Assembly: GCF_030145185.1 (NCBI RefSeq)
Contig: NZ_JAQYWB010000014.1
Location: 1-64,000 of the forward strand
Length of the DNA stretch: 64,000 bases
Direction: 5' to 3'
Origin: Desulfoluna sp.
GTDB taxonomy: Bacteria > Desulfobacterota > Desulfobacteria > Desulfobacterales > Desulfolunaceae
Of this stretch, positions 54,396-62,061 are shown piece by piece (positions within the stretch are counted from its first letter, which is position 1; the number at the start of each line of letters is the position of its first letter). The notes beneath the pieces are model-generated. The model ran no database searches. It saw nothing but the letters and a program-made list of their open reading frames with translations, and was not told the origin of the DNA. The position numbers and the translations under genes were made by a program.

Positions 54396-54700
54396 TGACC
54401 CGACCCAGGGTGTGCCTCCGGCGGCCCTGCCGGGGGCGAAACGTTTGCCTGATTTCATAAAAACGGGTTTAATAAGCAGGGCTTAAATACATTATTCAGA
54501 GTGACGTCGACCCAAATGAGAATGTGATTTGACCCCAGGAATCTGCCTGCAGCCCCCCACCCCATAAAGCGCCACGCCCCCTCCGTCTTTTCCAAAACAT
54601 GGCAATCCCCATGACATCCTGACCGGAAAATGATACACCCAGAAAACATCGAAAACAGTGCCATATGCACACCCCCTGTTCTGAACCATGGAGATATCCG
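54396..54700. other. Intergenic region, 305 bp, with a second-type repeat
   Basis: No gene. It holds the second-family repeat at 54414-54449; the rest shows no strong promoter or terminator. Confidence 0.45.
54414..54449 (+). repeat. Second dispersed repeat family, copy
   Basis: GCCTCCGGCGGCCCTGCCGGGGGCG is followed by AAACGTTTG. CCGGC and GCCGG can pair. It shares its first twelve bases with the two-hairpin family but diverges after. A reverse copy is at 61011-61054. Confidence 0.6.
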
Positions 54701-55501
54701 ATGAATATTGAAACCGCACATCTGATCTGTTACTCGCCCACCCGCACCACCTTCACCACCATTCAACACATCGCCAACGGAATGGATGTCCCCACAACAC
54801 AAAGCCTCGATCTCACCCTTCCCCCCGGAGCCTCCGACGCGGAGATCTCCATCAAGGGCGGGATTGCAATCATCGGTGTCCCCGTCTATGCCGGCCGCGT
54901 GGCCCCGATGGCCGCAGAGCGTTTGAAGGCCCTGCGCGGCAACAACACACCCGCCATCATCGTTGTGGTTTATGGCAATCGGCACTACGACCAGGCTCTT
55001 TATGAACTGAAAACCCTGGTGGAGGCCTCAGGTTTCGTGGTGGTTGCCGGTGCAGCCCTGCTGGGCGAGCACTCCTTCTCCACCCCGGAAATGCCGATCG
55101 CAGAAGGCCGCCCGGACGAAAGCGATAAAATGGCGGCCCGCGATTTCGGTGCCTCTGTCACAGAAAAACTCAAACATTTAAGTGACCTTTCTGCCCTTGT
55201 GCCCTTAAAGGTTCCCGGTGCCTTTCCCGAGGGGGCGTATGCCGGCCCACGAAAAATTGTTCCAGACTGGAAGGCCTCCCTCTGCATTCTCTGTGGTCTC
55301 TGCGCCGAACACTGCCCCACGGGAGCCATCACCGTAGGCAAAACCGTCACCTTCGATGCCTCACGCTGCACCGTCTGCTGTGCCTGCGTCAAAGGCTGCC
55401 CCAAAGGGGCCGTGGCGTTCAATCAGCCCAAAATCCATAACATTGCCGGCGTCCTCCACACGAACTGCAAAACCCGAAGAGAGCCCGAACTCTTTTTATA
55501 A
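54701..55501 (+). CDS. Flavodoxin-like protein with two 4Fe-4S clusters
   Basis: Predicted 266 residues from ATG 54701, with GGAG upstream. N-terminal flavodoxin fold: FMN-phosphate loop YSPTRTTFTT, then IIGVPVYAGRVAP and VVVYGNRHYD. The C-terminal ferredoxin part has CILCGLCAEHCP and CTVCCACVKGCP, two complete four-Cys sites. This resembles EFR1-type ferrodoxin-flavodoxin proteins. It moves electrons, with partner unknown. Monocistronic or followed by the GATase across a hairpin. Confidence 0.88.
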   Translation: MNIETAHLICYSPTRTTFTTIQHIANGMDVPTTQSLDLTLPPGASDAEISIKGGIAIIGVPVYAGRVAPMAAERLKALRGNNTPAIIVVVYGNRHYDQALYELKTLVEASGFVVVAGAALLGEHSFSTPEMPIAEGRPDESDKMAARDFGASVTEKLKHLSDLSALVPLKVPGAFPEGAYAGPRKIVPDWKASLCILCGLCAEHCPTGAITVGKTVTFDASRCTVCCACVKGCPKGAVAFNQPKIHNIAGVLHTNCKTRREPELFL

Positions 55502-55534
55502 ATAAACGTGGAGAACTATTCAGCTCTAAAGAAA

Positions 55535-55571
55535 GCCTCCGGCTGCAAAGTCTGCCACCTTGCAGCCGGAG
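55535..55571 (+). repeat. Degenerate dispersed repeat forming a twelve-pair hairpin
   Basis: The left part of the repeat family, changed so that CTCCGGCTGCAA pairs perfectly with TTGCAGCCGGAG (55537-55548 / 55560-55571). The upstream AACTATTCAGC matches the flank of the copy at 12225. It may stop or stabilise the upstream transcript. Confidence 0.65.
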
Positions 55572-55596
55572 ATCTTCTGGACCCAAAGGAGCCTTC

Positions 55597-56286
55597 ATGA
55601 GAGTGCATCACCTGCAACACGTCCCCTTTGAAGGCCTCGGCAGCATGGAAGCCGTGTTAAATAGAAAGGGCCATCGCCTCTCGGCCACCCACCTTTACAG
55701 GGGAGAGCCCCTGCCGCCCCTCTCGGCCTTTGATTTGCTCATCGTCATGGGCGGCCCCATGGGCGTCTTTGATGAAGGCAACCACCCCTGGCTTGCTCCA
55801 GAAAAACACCTGATCAAAACCGCCATCAATGCCGGAAAAAAAGTCCTCGGCATCTGTCTCGGCGCCCAGCTTCTGGCCGATGTCCTCGGGGCAAAGGTCA
55901 CGCGTAACCCCCACCGGGAGATCGGCTGGTTTCCCATCACCCGAGCCCCCCGCCTCACCACCACGCGCTTTCACGGAGTCTTTCCGTCCCACGCAGACGT
56001 CTTCCACTGGCACGGCGACACCTTTGAACTCCCCGACGGGGCCATCCCCCTGGCATCCAGCGCCGCCTGCACGAACCAGGGGTTTCTCTATGATGACCGC
56101 ATCCTGGCCCTGCAGTTCCACCTGGAGACGACCCCTGACTCTGCCGCCCTTCTTATCGAGAACGGACGCCACGAGCTGGACGACTCTCCCTTCGTCCAGG
56201 CCGAACAAGAGATGCTGGAACGCCCCGACCGCTTTGCCGCCATCAACCGCATCATGACCTCCGTCATCGACGCCCTGGAAAAATAA
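55597..56286 (+). CDS. Class I glutamine amidotransferase-like protein
   Basis: Predicted 229 residues. The Cys-His-Glu triad is present: nucleophile in GICLGAQLLAD and the His/Glu pair in LQFHLETTP. IVMGGPMGVFDE near the N-terminus is typical of the GMP-synthase-like family of stand-alone amidotransferases. It may hydrolyse glutamine or a gamma-glutamyl compound; the acceptor is not defined. A repeat element separates it from the gene before and another from the gene after. Confidence 0.9.
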   Translation: MRVHHLQHVPFEGLGSMEAVLNRKGHRLSATHLYRGEPLPPLSAFDLLIVMGGPMGVFDEGNHPWLAPEKHLIKTAINAGKKVLGICLGAQLLADVLGAKVTRNPHREIGWFPITRAPRLTTTRFHGVFPSHADVFHWHGDTFELPDGAIPLASSAACTNQGFLYDDRILALQFHLETTPDSAALLIENGRHELDDSPFVQAEQEMLERPDRFAAINRIMTSVIDALEK

Positions 56287-56307
56287 ACGGATGAGGTGCG
56301 ATACTCC

Positions 56308-56412
56308 GCCCCACCCGTAACGCGAATGCGGACGCCATTGAATCCGACAGGATGAGACCCTTATCGCATTTGCAAACCCGCTTTCAAGGTGGGCCCCCCT
56401 TGCGCCGGAGGA
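56308..56412 (-). repeat. Dispersed two-hairpin repeat, diverged full copy
   Basis: A reverse copy: GCGAATGCG with a weakened partner arm (CGCATTTGC), then CCCGCTTTCAAGGTG and the GCCGGAGG end. Both hairpins remain possible with one mismatch each. Confidence 0.65.
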
Positions 56413-56508
56413 AGGGCTTTATGCGTTTATTCCCATAGATTGTACTTCGTGGTACACTTTGAGAAAAATCCTTCCCTTTCTTGTCTCTCCCCCCAAGGAG
56501 GCATCACC

Positions 56509-57789
56509 ATGGCCCATCGAACCTTGAAAACCGCATACAGCACTCTGGCAGACCGATTGAACCGCTTTCCCCAGGGAGCGCCGACCTCCGAACGGCTGTT
56601 CCAGATCCTTGCCATGCTCTTCAGTGAAGAGGAAGCAAAGCTGGTCGCCCTGATCCCCATCAAACCTTTTACAACAAAAAAAGCAGCCGCGATCTGGAAG
56701 ATGAAGGTCTCCGAAGCCCAGAAGATTCTGGACTCACTGGCTGAGCGGGCCATCCTCGTGGACATGGAGCAACATGGCCGCCAGCACTACGTACTTCCTC
56801 CGCCCATGGCGGGTTTTTTTGAATTTTCTCTCATGCGCGTTCAAGGAAACCTGGATCAAAAGGTACTCAGCGAGCTCTTTTACGACTACCTCAATGTGGA
56901 AGAGGATTTTATCCGGGAGCTCTTTACCCGGGGGGAGACTCAATTGGGAAGAGTCTTTGTTCAAGAGCCGGCGCTGTCAGCCGACAATGCCCTCCACGTC
57001 CTGGACTACGAACGGGCCACAGAGGTCATTCAAACGGCCACCCATATCGGGGTGGGGGTCTGCTACTGCCGCCATAAAATGCAGCACATGGGCCGGGACT
57101 GCGACGCCCCCAAAAACATCTGCATGACCTTCAACACCACCGCCGCCTCTCTGATCAAACACGACCACGCCCGCGCCGTAGACACCCGGGAGTGCCTGGA
57201 CCTACTCGACACCGCCTACGGCCACAACCTCGTCCAATTCGGTGAAAACGTGCGGGAACGCGTCAATTTCATCTGCAACTGCTGCGGATGCTGCTGTGAA
57301 GCGATGATCGCCGCACGGCGTTTTGCCCTGCTCAATCCCGTGCATACCACCGGATTCATCCCGGTAATCGATACCTCGACCTGCACCGGCTGTGGCCAAT
57401 GCGTCACCGCCTGTCCGGTGGCGGCCATGGCCCTGGTCCCAGCCGATGACCCCGCCCATCCCAAGGCAAAAAAGGCTCAGCTCTCTCCTGAACTCTGCCT
57501 GGGATGCGGGATCTGTGTCAGGACCTGCCCCCACGAGAGTCTCCACCTCGAATCACGCCCCGATAAAATCCTCACCCCGCTCAATGCCTTGCACCGAACC
57601 GTTGTCATGGCCATCGAACGAGACAAACTCCAGCACCTCATCTTCGACAACCGCGTGCTCTTCAGCCACCGGGCCCTGGCCGCTGTCCTGGGCGTCATTC
57701 TCAAGCTCTCCCCTGTCAAAAAGCTCCTCGCCAACCGCCAGGTGAAATCCCGTTACCTCGAAACCCTCCTCACCAGACACCCCCTTTGA
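56509..57789 (+). CDS. Winged-helix-like multi-cluster iron-sulfur protein
   Basis: Predicted 426 residues; ATG 56509 has AAGGAGG 7 bases upstream. Residues ~30-105 look like a winged helix (TTKKAAAIWKMKVSEAQKI ... YVLPPP). A middle Cys/His region follows (VCYCRHKMQHMGRDCDAP near 185-202) and a dense CNCCGCCCEAM near residue 262. Two regular ferredoxin sites come next: CTGCGQCVTACPV and CLGCGICVRTCPH. A helical tail ends the chain. Such proteins occur widely in anaerobes, but the function is not assigned. The winged helix may bind DNA or only serve as a structural unit. An electron-carrier or redox-sensor role is inference. Confidence 0.82.
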   Translation: MAHRTLKTAYSTLADRLNRFPQGAPTSERLFQILAMLFSEEEAKLVALIPIKPFTTKKAAAIWKMKVSEAQKILDSLAERAILVDMEQHGRQHYVLPPPMAGFFEFSLMRVQGNLDQKVLSELFYDYLNVEEDFIRELFTRGETQLGRVFVQEPALSADNALHVLDYERATEVIQTATHIGVGVCYCRHKMQHMGRDCDAPKNICMTFNTTAASLIKHDHARAVDTRECLDLLDTAYGHNLVQFGENVRERVNFICNCCGCCCEAMIAARRFALLNPVHTTGFIPVIDTSTCTGCGQCVTACPVAAMALVPADDPAHPKAKKAQLSPELCLGCGICVRTCPHESLHLESRPDKILTPLNALHRTVVMAIERDKLQHLIFDNRVLFSHRALAAVLGVILKLSPVKKLLANRQVKSRYLETLLTRHPL

Positions 57790-57862
57790 GGCCATCGCCC
57801 GACGGCTTCTGCCCTATGTCCAAGACACCCCGGTCGCCGTTTCGGGTGAGCTGCAAGGGGTC

Positions 57863-57891
57863 TTGACACGCTGAAAGCCCTGTCCTATGAT
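57863..57891 (+). promoter_or_regulatory. Strong sigma-70 promoter of the CGGC protein gene
   Basis: TTGACA and TATGAT are separated by exactly 17 bases, about 38 bases upstream of the start codon. Confidence 0.8.
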
Positions 57892-57929
57892 TCGCATCAA
57901 TAACTACTAAAATTCCAAAGGAGTAAAAA

Positions 57930-58274
57930 ATGAAAAAGGCCATTGTCGTAGGATGCGGCTCGTATATGGATTCAGGTTATGGATGCCCGGGTGAGTGGAG
58001 ATGTCTCAAGGCGGGAGCCATGGGGGACGGCAAATTTGAGGAGCCCACCCAGGTGGTCGGATTTGTCAAATGTGAATGCCCCGGACGCTCGGCCGCTCCC
58101 AACGTCGGCATGACCATCAAGCTCTCCGAAATCAAACCCGACGCCATTTATTTAAGCAGCTGCATGGTGGGCGCCAAACCGGACTGCCCCTACTCGACCC
58201 CCGAAGAAAAAGCAAAATACATCGAGGAAAAAACCGGGATCCCCGTGATCCTCGGGACCCACGACTACAAATAG
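57930..58274 (+). CDS. CGGC-domain putative metal-binding protein
   Basis: Predicted 114 residues; AAAGGAG lies 6-7 bases before ATG 57930. The opening VVGCGSYMDSGYGCPG-E-WRC, then KCECPGR and a late SSCMVGAKPDCPY, match the CGGC family, thought to bind a metal or Fe-S cluster from its conserved Cys. There is no transmembrane or exported signal. A near-consensus promoter suggests strong monocistronic expression. Function of the family is unknown. Confidence 0.85.
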   Translation: MKKAIVVGCGSYMDSGYGCPGEWRCLKAGAMGDGKFEEPTQVVGFVKCECPGRSAAPNVGMTIKLSEIKPDAIYLSSCMVGAKPDCPYSTPEEKAKYIEEKTGIPVILGTHDYK

Positions 58275-58282
58275 CCCGCCTT

Positions 58283-58300
58283 CACTGGACGCGTCCAGTG
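58283..58300. promoter_or_regulatory. Perfect 18-bp palindrome
   Basis: CACTGGACGCGTCCAGTG lies 9 bases after the CGGC gene. A GC stem (CCCTGC 58314-58319 / GCAGGG 58336-58341) follows. Either an operator or the hairpin of a weak terminator; no T-run follows. Confidence 0.5.
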
Positions 58301-58400
58301 CGCTGATGCCGCACCCTGCAGGGACACAACACCCCGCAGGGCGCGATGACGCACCGTCAGAGACCCCAGGCCTGACATGATTGCCCCTGACATGTATCTT

Positions 58401-58430
58401 TTTACAGAAACATCCCGCCTGTGATATAAC
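58401..58430 (+). promoter_or_regulatory. Probable promoter of the TrpR-like gene
   Basis: TTTACA and TATAAC are separated by 18 bases, about 40 bases before the GTG start. Confidence 0.6.
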
Positions 58431-58469
58431 TTAAGTTTTAAACGTGAATTCTACCCATGGAGTTGCATT

Positions 58470-58748
58470 GTGAACAAGGCCTACGACGAATTCTTAAGCG
58501 TGCTTGCAGAGACCACCGACCTGGAAAAAGTGCGCGCTTTTTTCGATGATATTCTGACCCCCAAAGAACGTTCCGACCTGGCCATGCGCTGGCAACTGAT
58601 GGTCGAACTTCACCAGGGCGAGACCCAGAGAAGCATTGCAAAACGCCACAAAATCAGCCTCTGCAAAATCACCCGGGGCTCTAAAATCCTCAAAACCGAA
58701 GCGTCCTTCACCGCCCACGCCCTCAAAAAACGCCACCCGAAAAAATAA
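58470..58748 (+). CDS. TrpR/YerC/YecD-family transcriptional regulator
   Basis: Predicted 92 residues from GTG 58470, with GGAG 8 bases upstream. An all-helical protein with the family helix-turn-helix (GETQRSIAKRHKISLCKITRG); the ITRGSKIL stretch matches the TrpR recognition end. E. coli TrpR binds L-Trp as co-repressor, but YerC-type members lack known ligands, so I leave the effector open. It has its own promoter. No trp gene is in the window, so targets are unknown. Confidence 0.85.
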   Translation: MNKAYDEFLSVLAETTDLEKVRAFFDDILTPKERSDLAMRWQLMVELHQGETQRSIAKRHKISLCKITRGSKILKTEASFTAHALKKRHPKK

Positions 58749-58842
58749 TCATTAAAATACGATTTCAGAGAGTTGTGACCAGGACAAGACCAGACAGACA
58801 CGGGCCTGTCACAGCTCATGCGCTTGGGACGTACGAGGCATC

Positions 58843-58946
58843 CCCTCACCCTTCACGCGAATGCGAACGCGAGGTGCCCGGAATACCGACAGTCGTAGAG
58901 CATTCGCAAACCCGCTTTCGAGGTGGCACACCTCGCCGCCGGAGGC
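58843..58946 (-). repeat. Dispersed two-hairpin repeat, full copy
   Basis: Reverse copy with perfect inner stem CGAGGTG-gca-CACCTCG (paired changes from the 12225 copy), outer arms GCGAATGC / GCATTCGC and end GCCGCCGGAGGC. It lies between convergent TrpR-like and tupC genes. Confidence 0.82.
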
Positions 58947-58953
58947 AGATTTT

Positions 58954-59955
58954 TTATAGCCATTGAACGGCGGAAAGGGGATAGGAGACCCGAACGATCT
59001 CGCCCGGTTCCGGGGCGTGGGCGACGGGACAGGAGAGGGTCATGGGGAAACCGGCACCGATGAGGGTCACCTGGGCGTCAGGCTGGGCTTTCCGTCGGGC
59101 TGTTTCGCGCACTTCTGCATTAAAACCGACCTCCCGGTCACTGGCCTCATGGCCCATCCGAAGGCTGCGTTGGGGCACGGCAGCCACGGCATCCGGGTCG
59201 GGGGGAGCGGGCACCGGAATCACCCCCTCTTCGCTGCATTTCAGCCAGGCCCCGGAGAGAGGGTCCTGCTCAAAAGGACCGAACAGCATCACCCCCATCT
59301 TCTCTTTGACGCGCCGTCCCCGAAAAAAGAAAAGCATCTCATCGCTCACCCCTTCAAGCCATGCGGCATCGTGACTGGTCAGAATCACGGTTTTTCCAGG
59401 CCTGGCGGCAAAGGCAAGGATGGCCTGATGAATGAGAAAAGAGCTTGCGGCATCTACACTGGCGGTGGGTTCATCTAAAATCAGCACCTCAGGATCCAGG
59501 ATCAGGCGGGCGGCCAGGGCGACCCTTTGGGCTTCCCCACCGGAGAGCTCGTGGCGATAACGTCCGGCAAATCGTTTCGCATCGAGTCCCACCCGAGACA
59601 AAGCCTGGGCCACACGTCCAGCCACATCGACTCGATCTTTTTTGACCTCCAGGCCGTAGCAGACATTTTGAAAGACACTGCGATTCATCAAAAAAGGGGT
59701 CTGGGGCATCAGGGTCACCCGATGACGGACGGTGGGAGAGAAAGGGACTTCTTCCTTTCCTTCAAAAAGAACCCGTCCTTCGTCCGGTCGTTCAATGAAT
59801 GCGAGAAGTTTTAACAGGGTGCTCTTGCCGCTGCCGTTGGGGCCGGCAATGCCCATGACCCCGCCTTTGGGGATGACAAGGGTGCAGCGGTCCAGGGCAC
59901 GGGAGGCCCCATAACATCGGGACACACCCTCAAGATGATAAAGAGCGCTGTCCAT
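58954..59955 (-). CDS. tupC: Tungstate ABC transporter ATP-binding protein with C-terminal extension
   Basis: Predicted 333 residues from ATG 59955, with AGGAGG 5 bases upstream. Walker A GPNGSGKST, Q-loop LMPQTPF, signature LSGGEAQRV, Walker B LILDEPTASVD and switch TSHDAAW are intact. After the core (~230 residues) there is a ~100-residue extension ending in a TOBE-like strand pattern (VTLIGAGFPMTLSCPVAH) that in related molybdate importers binds the oxyanion. It powers uptake through TupB. Two bases separate it from tupB, so they are co-translated. Confidence 0.9.
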   Translation of the reverse strand: MDSALYHLEGVSRCYGASRALDRCTLVIPKGGVMGIAGPNGSGKSTLLKLLAFIERPDEGRVLFEGKEEVPFSPTVRHRVTLMPQTPFLMNRSVFQNVCYGLEVKKDRVDVAGRVAQALSRVGLDAKRFAGRYRHELSGGEAQRVALAARLILDPEVLILDEPTASVDAASSFLIHQAILAFAARPGKTVILTSHDAAWLEGVSDEMLFFFRGRRVKEKMGVMLFGPFEQDPLSGAWLKCSEEGVIPVPAPPDPDAVAAVPQRSLRMGHEASDREVGFNAEVRETARRKAQPDAQVTLIGAGFPMTLSCPVAHAPEPGEIVRVSYPLSAVQWL

Positions 59956-59957
59956 GC

Positions 59958-60641
59958 CTACCTCCTGAAAACCGACACACTGATGTTGACCACCAGCGCA
60001 ATAGATAAAAGCACCAGCCCCAAGGCAATGCCTTCGGCAAACATGCCTTTGCCCGTCTCCAGGGCGATGGCTGTTGTGATGGTGCGAGTGTGCCACTTGA
60101 TGTTGCCCCCCACCATCATGGAGATCCCCACCTCGGTCATCACCCGTCCCATGGCCGTCATAGCGGCGGCCACGATCCCATAGCGGACTTCCCAAAGGGT
60201 GGTCATAAAGAGCTGACCTTTGTCGGCCCCCAGGGAGATCAGGGTAAGCCTTAACCCTTTGTCCAGGGAGTCCAGACAGGCGGCGGTGAGAGCGGTGATG
60301 ACGGGAAGGGCCAGAATGGTCTGGCCCACAGAAATGGCGGGAATCGTGAAAAGAAGGCCCAACCCGCCCAAGGGTCCCCGATTGGAGAGGAACGCATAAA
60401 CCAGCAGACCGATAAAGACTGTCGGAAGGGCCAACATTGTATCCACGATGGTACGTGCCGTTTTTTTGCCCCGGAATTCATAGTAACCGAGGCAAAATCC
60501 GGCAGGGACCCCCAGTAGCAGGGAGGCCCCCATGGAAAGAAATGCCGCTTTAAGGGTGGTGGCCACAGCGGAAAAAGTCTGGGGATCCCCATGGCTCAAG
60601 AGAACCAGAGCCCTGAAAAAACCGTCCACAATGAAATCCAC
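59958..60641 (-). CDS. tupB: Tungstate ABC transporter permease
   Basis: Predicted 227 residues with six membrane helices. The EAA-type loop is visible (LISLGADKGQLFMTTLWEVRYG), and the last segment matches the usual permease end. The N-terminus resembles TupB (GFFRALVLLSHGDPQTFSAV). It forms the membrane channel for tungstate with TupC. An intergenic repeat array of ~460 bases separates it from tupA upstream. Confidence 0.92.
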   Translation of the reverse strand: MDFIVDGFFRALVLLSHGDPQTFSAVATTLKAAFLSMGASLLLGVPAGFCLGYYEFRGKKTARTIVDTMLALPTVFIGLLVYAFLSNRGPLGGLGLLFTIPAISVGQTILALPVITALTAACLDSLDKGLRLTLISLGADKGQLFMTTLWEVRYGIVAAAMTAMGRVMTEVGISMMVGGNIKWHTRTITTAIALETGKGMFAEGIALGLVLLSIALVVNISVSVFRR

Positions 60642-60691
60642 TGCATCTCCTTAAAAGCGAAGCCTTCTATGGTTAAAGTGGCCAAAAAAAT

Positions 60692-60740
60692 GCCTCCGGC
60701 GGCAAGGTGTGCCACCTTGAAAGCAGGTTGCAAATGCGCT
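60692..60740 (+). repeat. Dispersed hairpin repeat, partial copy
   Basis: It keeps the left hairpin CAAGGTG-tgc-CACCTTG and GAAAGCAGGTTG, then AATGCGCT; the right half is lost or changed. Confidence 0.7.
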
Positions 60741-60835
60741 TTGTCCCCATGTCACGGCGTAGCCGCAGGCGAAGACGGATCGCTTGTCGCGCCGAAGCCT
60801 ATTGGCGTTGTTCGAATGGTGACGCATTGACATGG

Positions 60836-60944
60836 GCGTAGGCGGACTTGTCACGCCGGAGGCTTTTGCGTAGGCGGACTTGTCACGCCGGAGGCTTTTG
60901 CGTAGGCGGACTTGTCACGCCGGAGGCTTTTGCGTAGGCGGATT
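60836..60944. repeat. 32-bp tandem repeat, three full units plus a partial one
   Basis: Units begin at 60836, 60868 and 60900 (GCGTAGGCGGACTTGTCACG then CCGGAGGCTTTT) and are identical; a fourth starts at 60932 and changes after about 11 bases. A more diverged unit may lie just upstream (60774-60801). There is no spacer, so this is not a CRISPR array. Confidence 0.9.
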
Positions 60945-61010
60945 CCTCAGGCCAAATCACATTTGCCTTAGGTTTTAGATTGACCCGAGATTTTTTTAAA
61001 GACCTGTTTG

Positions 61011-61054
61011 GCAACCTTTTCAAAAGGTTGGCCCCCGGCAGGGCCGCCGGAGGC
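61011..61054 (-). repeat. Second dispersed repeat family, reverse copy
   Basis: CAACCTTTT and AAAAGGTTG form a perfect nine-pair arm pair next to GCCCCCGGCAGGGCCGCCGG-AGGC, which matches the element at 54414. It lies ~50 bases past the tupA stop, so it may end that transcript. Confidence 0.6.
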
Positions 61055-61105
61055 GCAAGCTGAACAGTTATTTCAAATCATAGCCTTTATTCATTCCTGA
61101 CCGCC

Positions 61106-61945
61106 TTATTTTTGATCGGCGTTGGGCGTAAAAAGGGCCATCCCCAGAAGGCGGAAATCAGCGATGAGCTTCTGGGCTTTATCGCCGGCCATCCACGCTG
61201 AAAAAGCCTGGGCCAGATCTTTTTGAGCATCAGGGCAGTGGGTGCTGTTTAAAATCAGCACGCTGTACTGGTTCTTCAAGATCACCCCGCCTTCAACAAG
61301 AACTTTCAAGGGAGGATTGCCACCGTTCTTGTGGCTGTACTTGATGTAGGTGCCGCGGTCGGTCATGGTGTAGCCACTGCGCTCGGCGGTGATGTTCAAG
61401 GTGGAGAGCATCCCCTGACCGGCCTGCACGTACCAGGCCTCTTTTTCAGGAAGAGGGCCGCCGGCAGCCTTCCAGAGAAGTTTTTCCTTCTTATTCGTGC
61501 CGGAGTTGTCACCACGGCTCACAAAGGTCTTGCCGGTTTTTCGAATCACGGAAAGCGCCTCTTCAACCGCCATGCCCTTCACGCCCGCCGGGTCTGCCTG
61601 GGGGCCAACGATGACAAAATCGTTGAACATGATCTCTTTACGAGACTCTGCGTAGCCGTCTTTGATGTATTTCATCTCGGCGGGGGGCGCATGCACGAGG
61701 AGCACATCCACGTCGCAGTTCATCCCCAGCTTCAGGGCCTTGCCCGTTCCAACCGAGGTCCACTTCAGCTCGATGCCGGTGTCTTTGGTGAATTCAGGGG
61801 CCAGGTAATCCAAAAGCCCGGTGTTGTCTGTGCTGGTGGTGGTGGCCATCATAAGGGCCTTGGCGTGAACACTTCCTGCCACGGCAATGGCGGCCACCAG
61901 GACAAGAAAGCCCGTCATAAATCGTTTTTTCATCATGCGAATCAT
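61106..61945 (-). CDS. tupA: Tungstate-binding protein TupA
   Basis: Predicted 279 residues from ATG 61945; ATG 61978 and ATG 61936 are in-frame options. A signal peptide (FMTGFLVLVAAIAVAGSVHA) leads to the mature start ALMMATTTSTDNTG, which carries the TTTST oxyanion-binding signature of TupA. Further contacts typical of the family are WTSVGTGKAL and the SRGDNSGT loop. It binds tungstate in the periplasm and hands it to TupB/C. It is separated from tupB by a repeat array and from its putative regulator by a terminator. Confidence 0.93.
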   Translation of the reverse strand: MIRMMKKRFMTGFLVLVAAIAVAGSVHAKALMMATTTSTDNTGLLDYLAPEFTKDTGIELKWTSVGTGKALKLGMNCDVDVLLVHAPPAEMKYIKDGYAESRKEIMFNDFVIVGPQADPAGVKGMAVEEALSVIRKTGKTFVSRGDNSGTNKKEKLLWKAAGGPLPEKEAWYVQAGQGMLSTLNITAERSGYTMTDRGTYIKYSHKNGGNPPLKVLVEGGVILKNQYSVLILNSTHCPDAQKDLAQAFSAWMAGDKAQKLIADFRLLGMALFTPNADQK

Positions 61946-61989
61946 TTTCCTTTGCTGTGGTTGTTCCTCATAACGCATTATCTAATCTC

Positions 61990-62015
61990 GACAAAAAAAC
62001 ATGCCTGCGCAGGCA
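61990..62015 (-). terminator. Probable terminator of the regulator gene
   Basis: On the minus strand the palindrome TGCCTGCGCAGGCA (62002-62015) is followed by TG and T7. It lies between the regulator stop and tupA. The palindrome could also be an operator. Confidence 0.55.
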
Positions 62016-62061
62016 AGGACCGCAGCGGATGCCGCCTCCGGCTGTTCATTTTTTCATCGTT

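Larger units (their letters stand above)
60642..61105. other. Repeat-rich region between tupA and tupB, 464 bp
   Basis: No gene. From left to right: a left-half two-hairpin repeat (60692-60740), CCCATGTCA and TGACATGGG arms (60746-60754 and 60828-60836), a 32-bp tandem array, and a second-family repeat (61011-61054). Transcript read-through from tupA to tupBC would cross all of these. Confidence 0.6.

Noticed and set aside
59956-60195. N-terminal extension of tupC overlapping tupB
   Set aside because: The extension is antisense-like His/Gly-rich translation of tupB in another frame; ATG 59955 has a good ribosome-binding site and the normal ABC start.
60836-60944. Possible CRISPR array
   Set aside because: The 32-bp units abut directly with no unique spacers and no cas genes are present.
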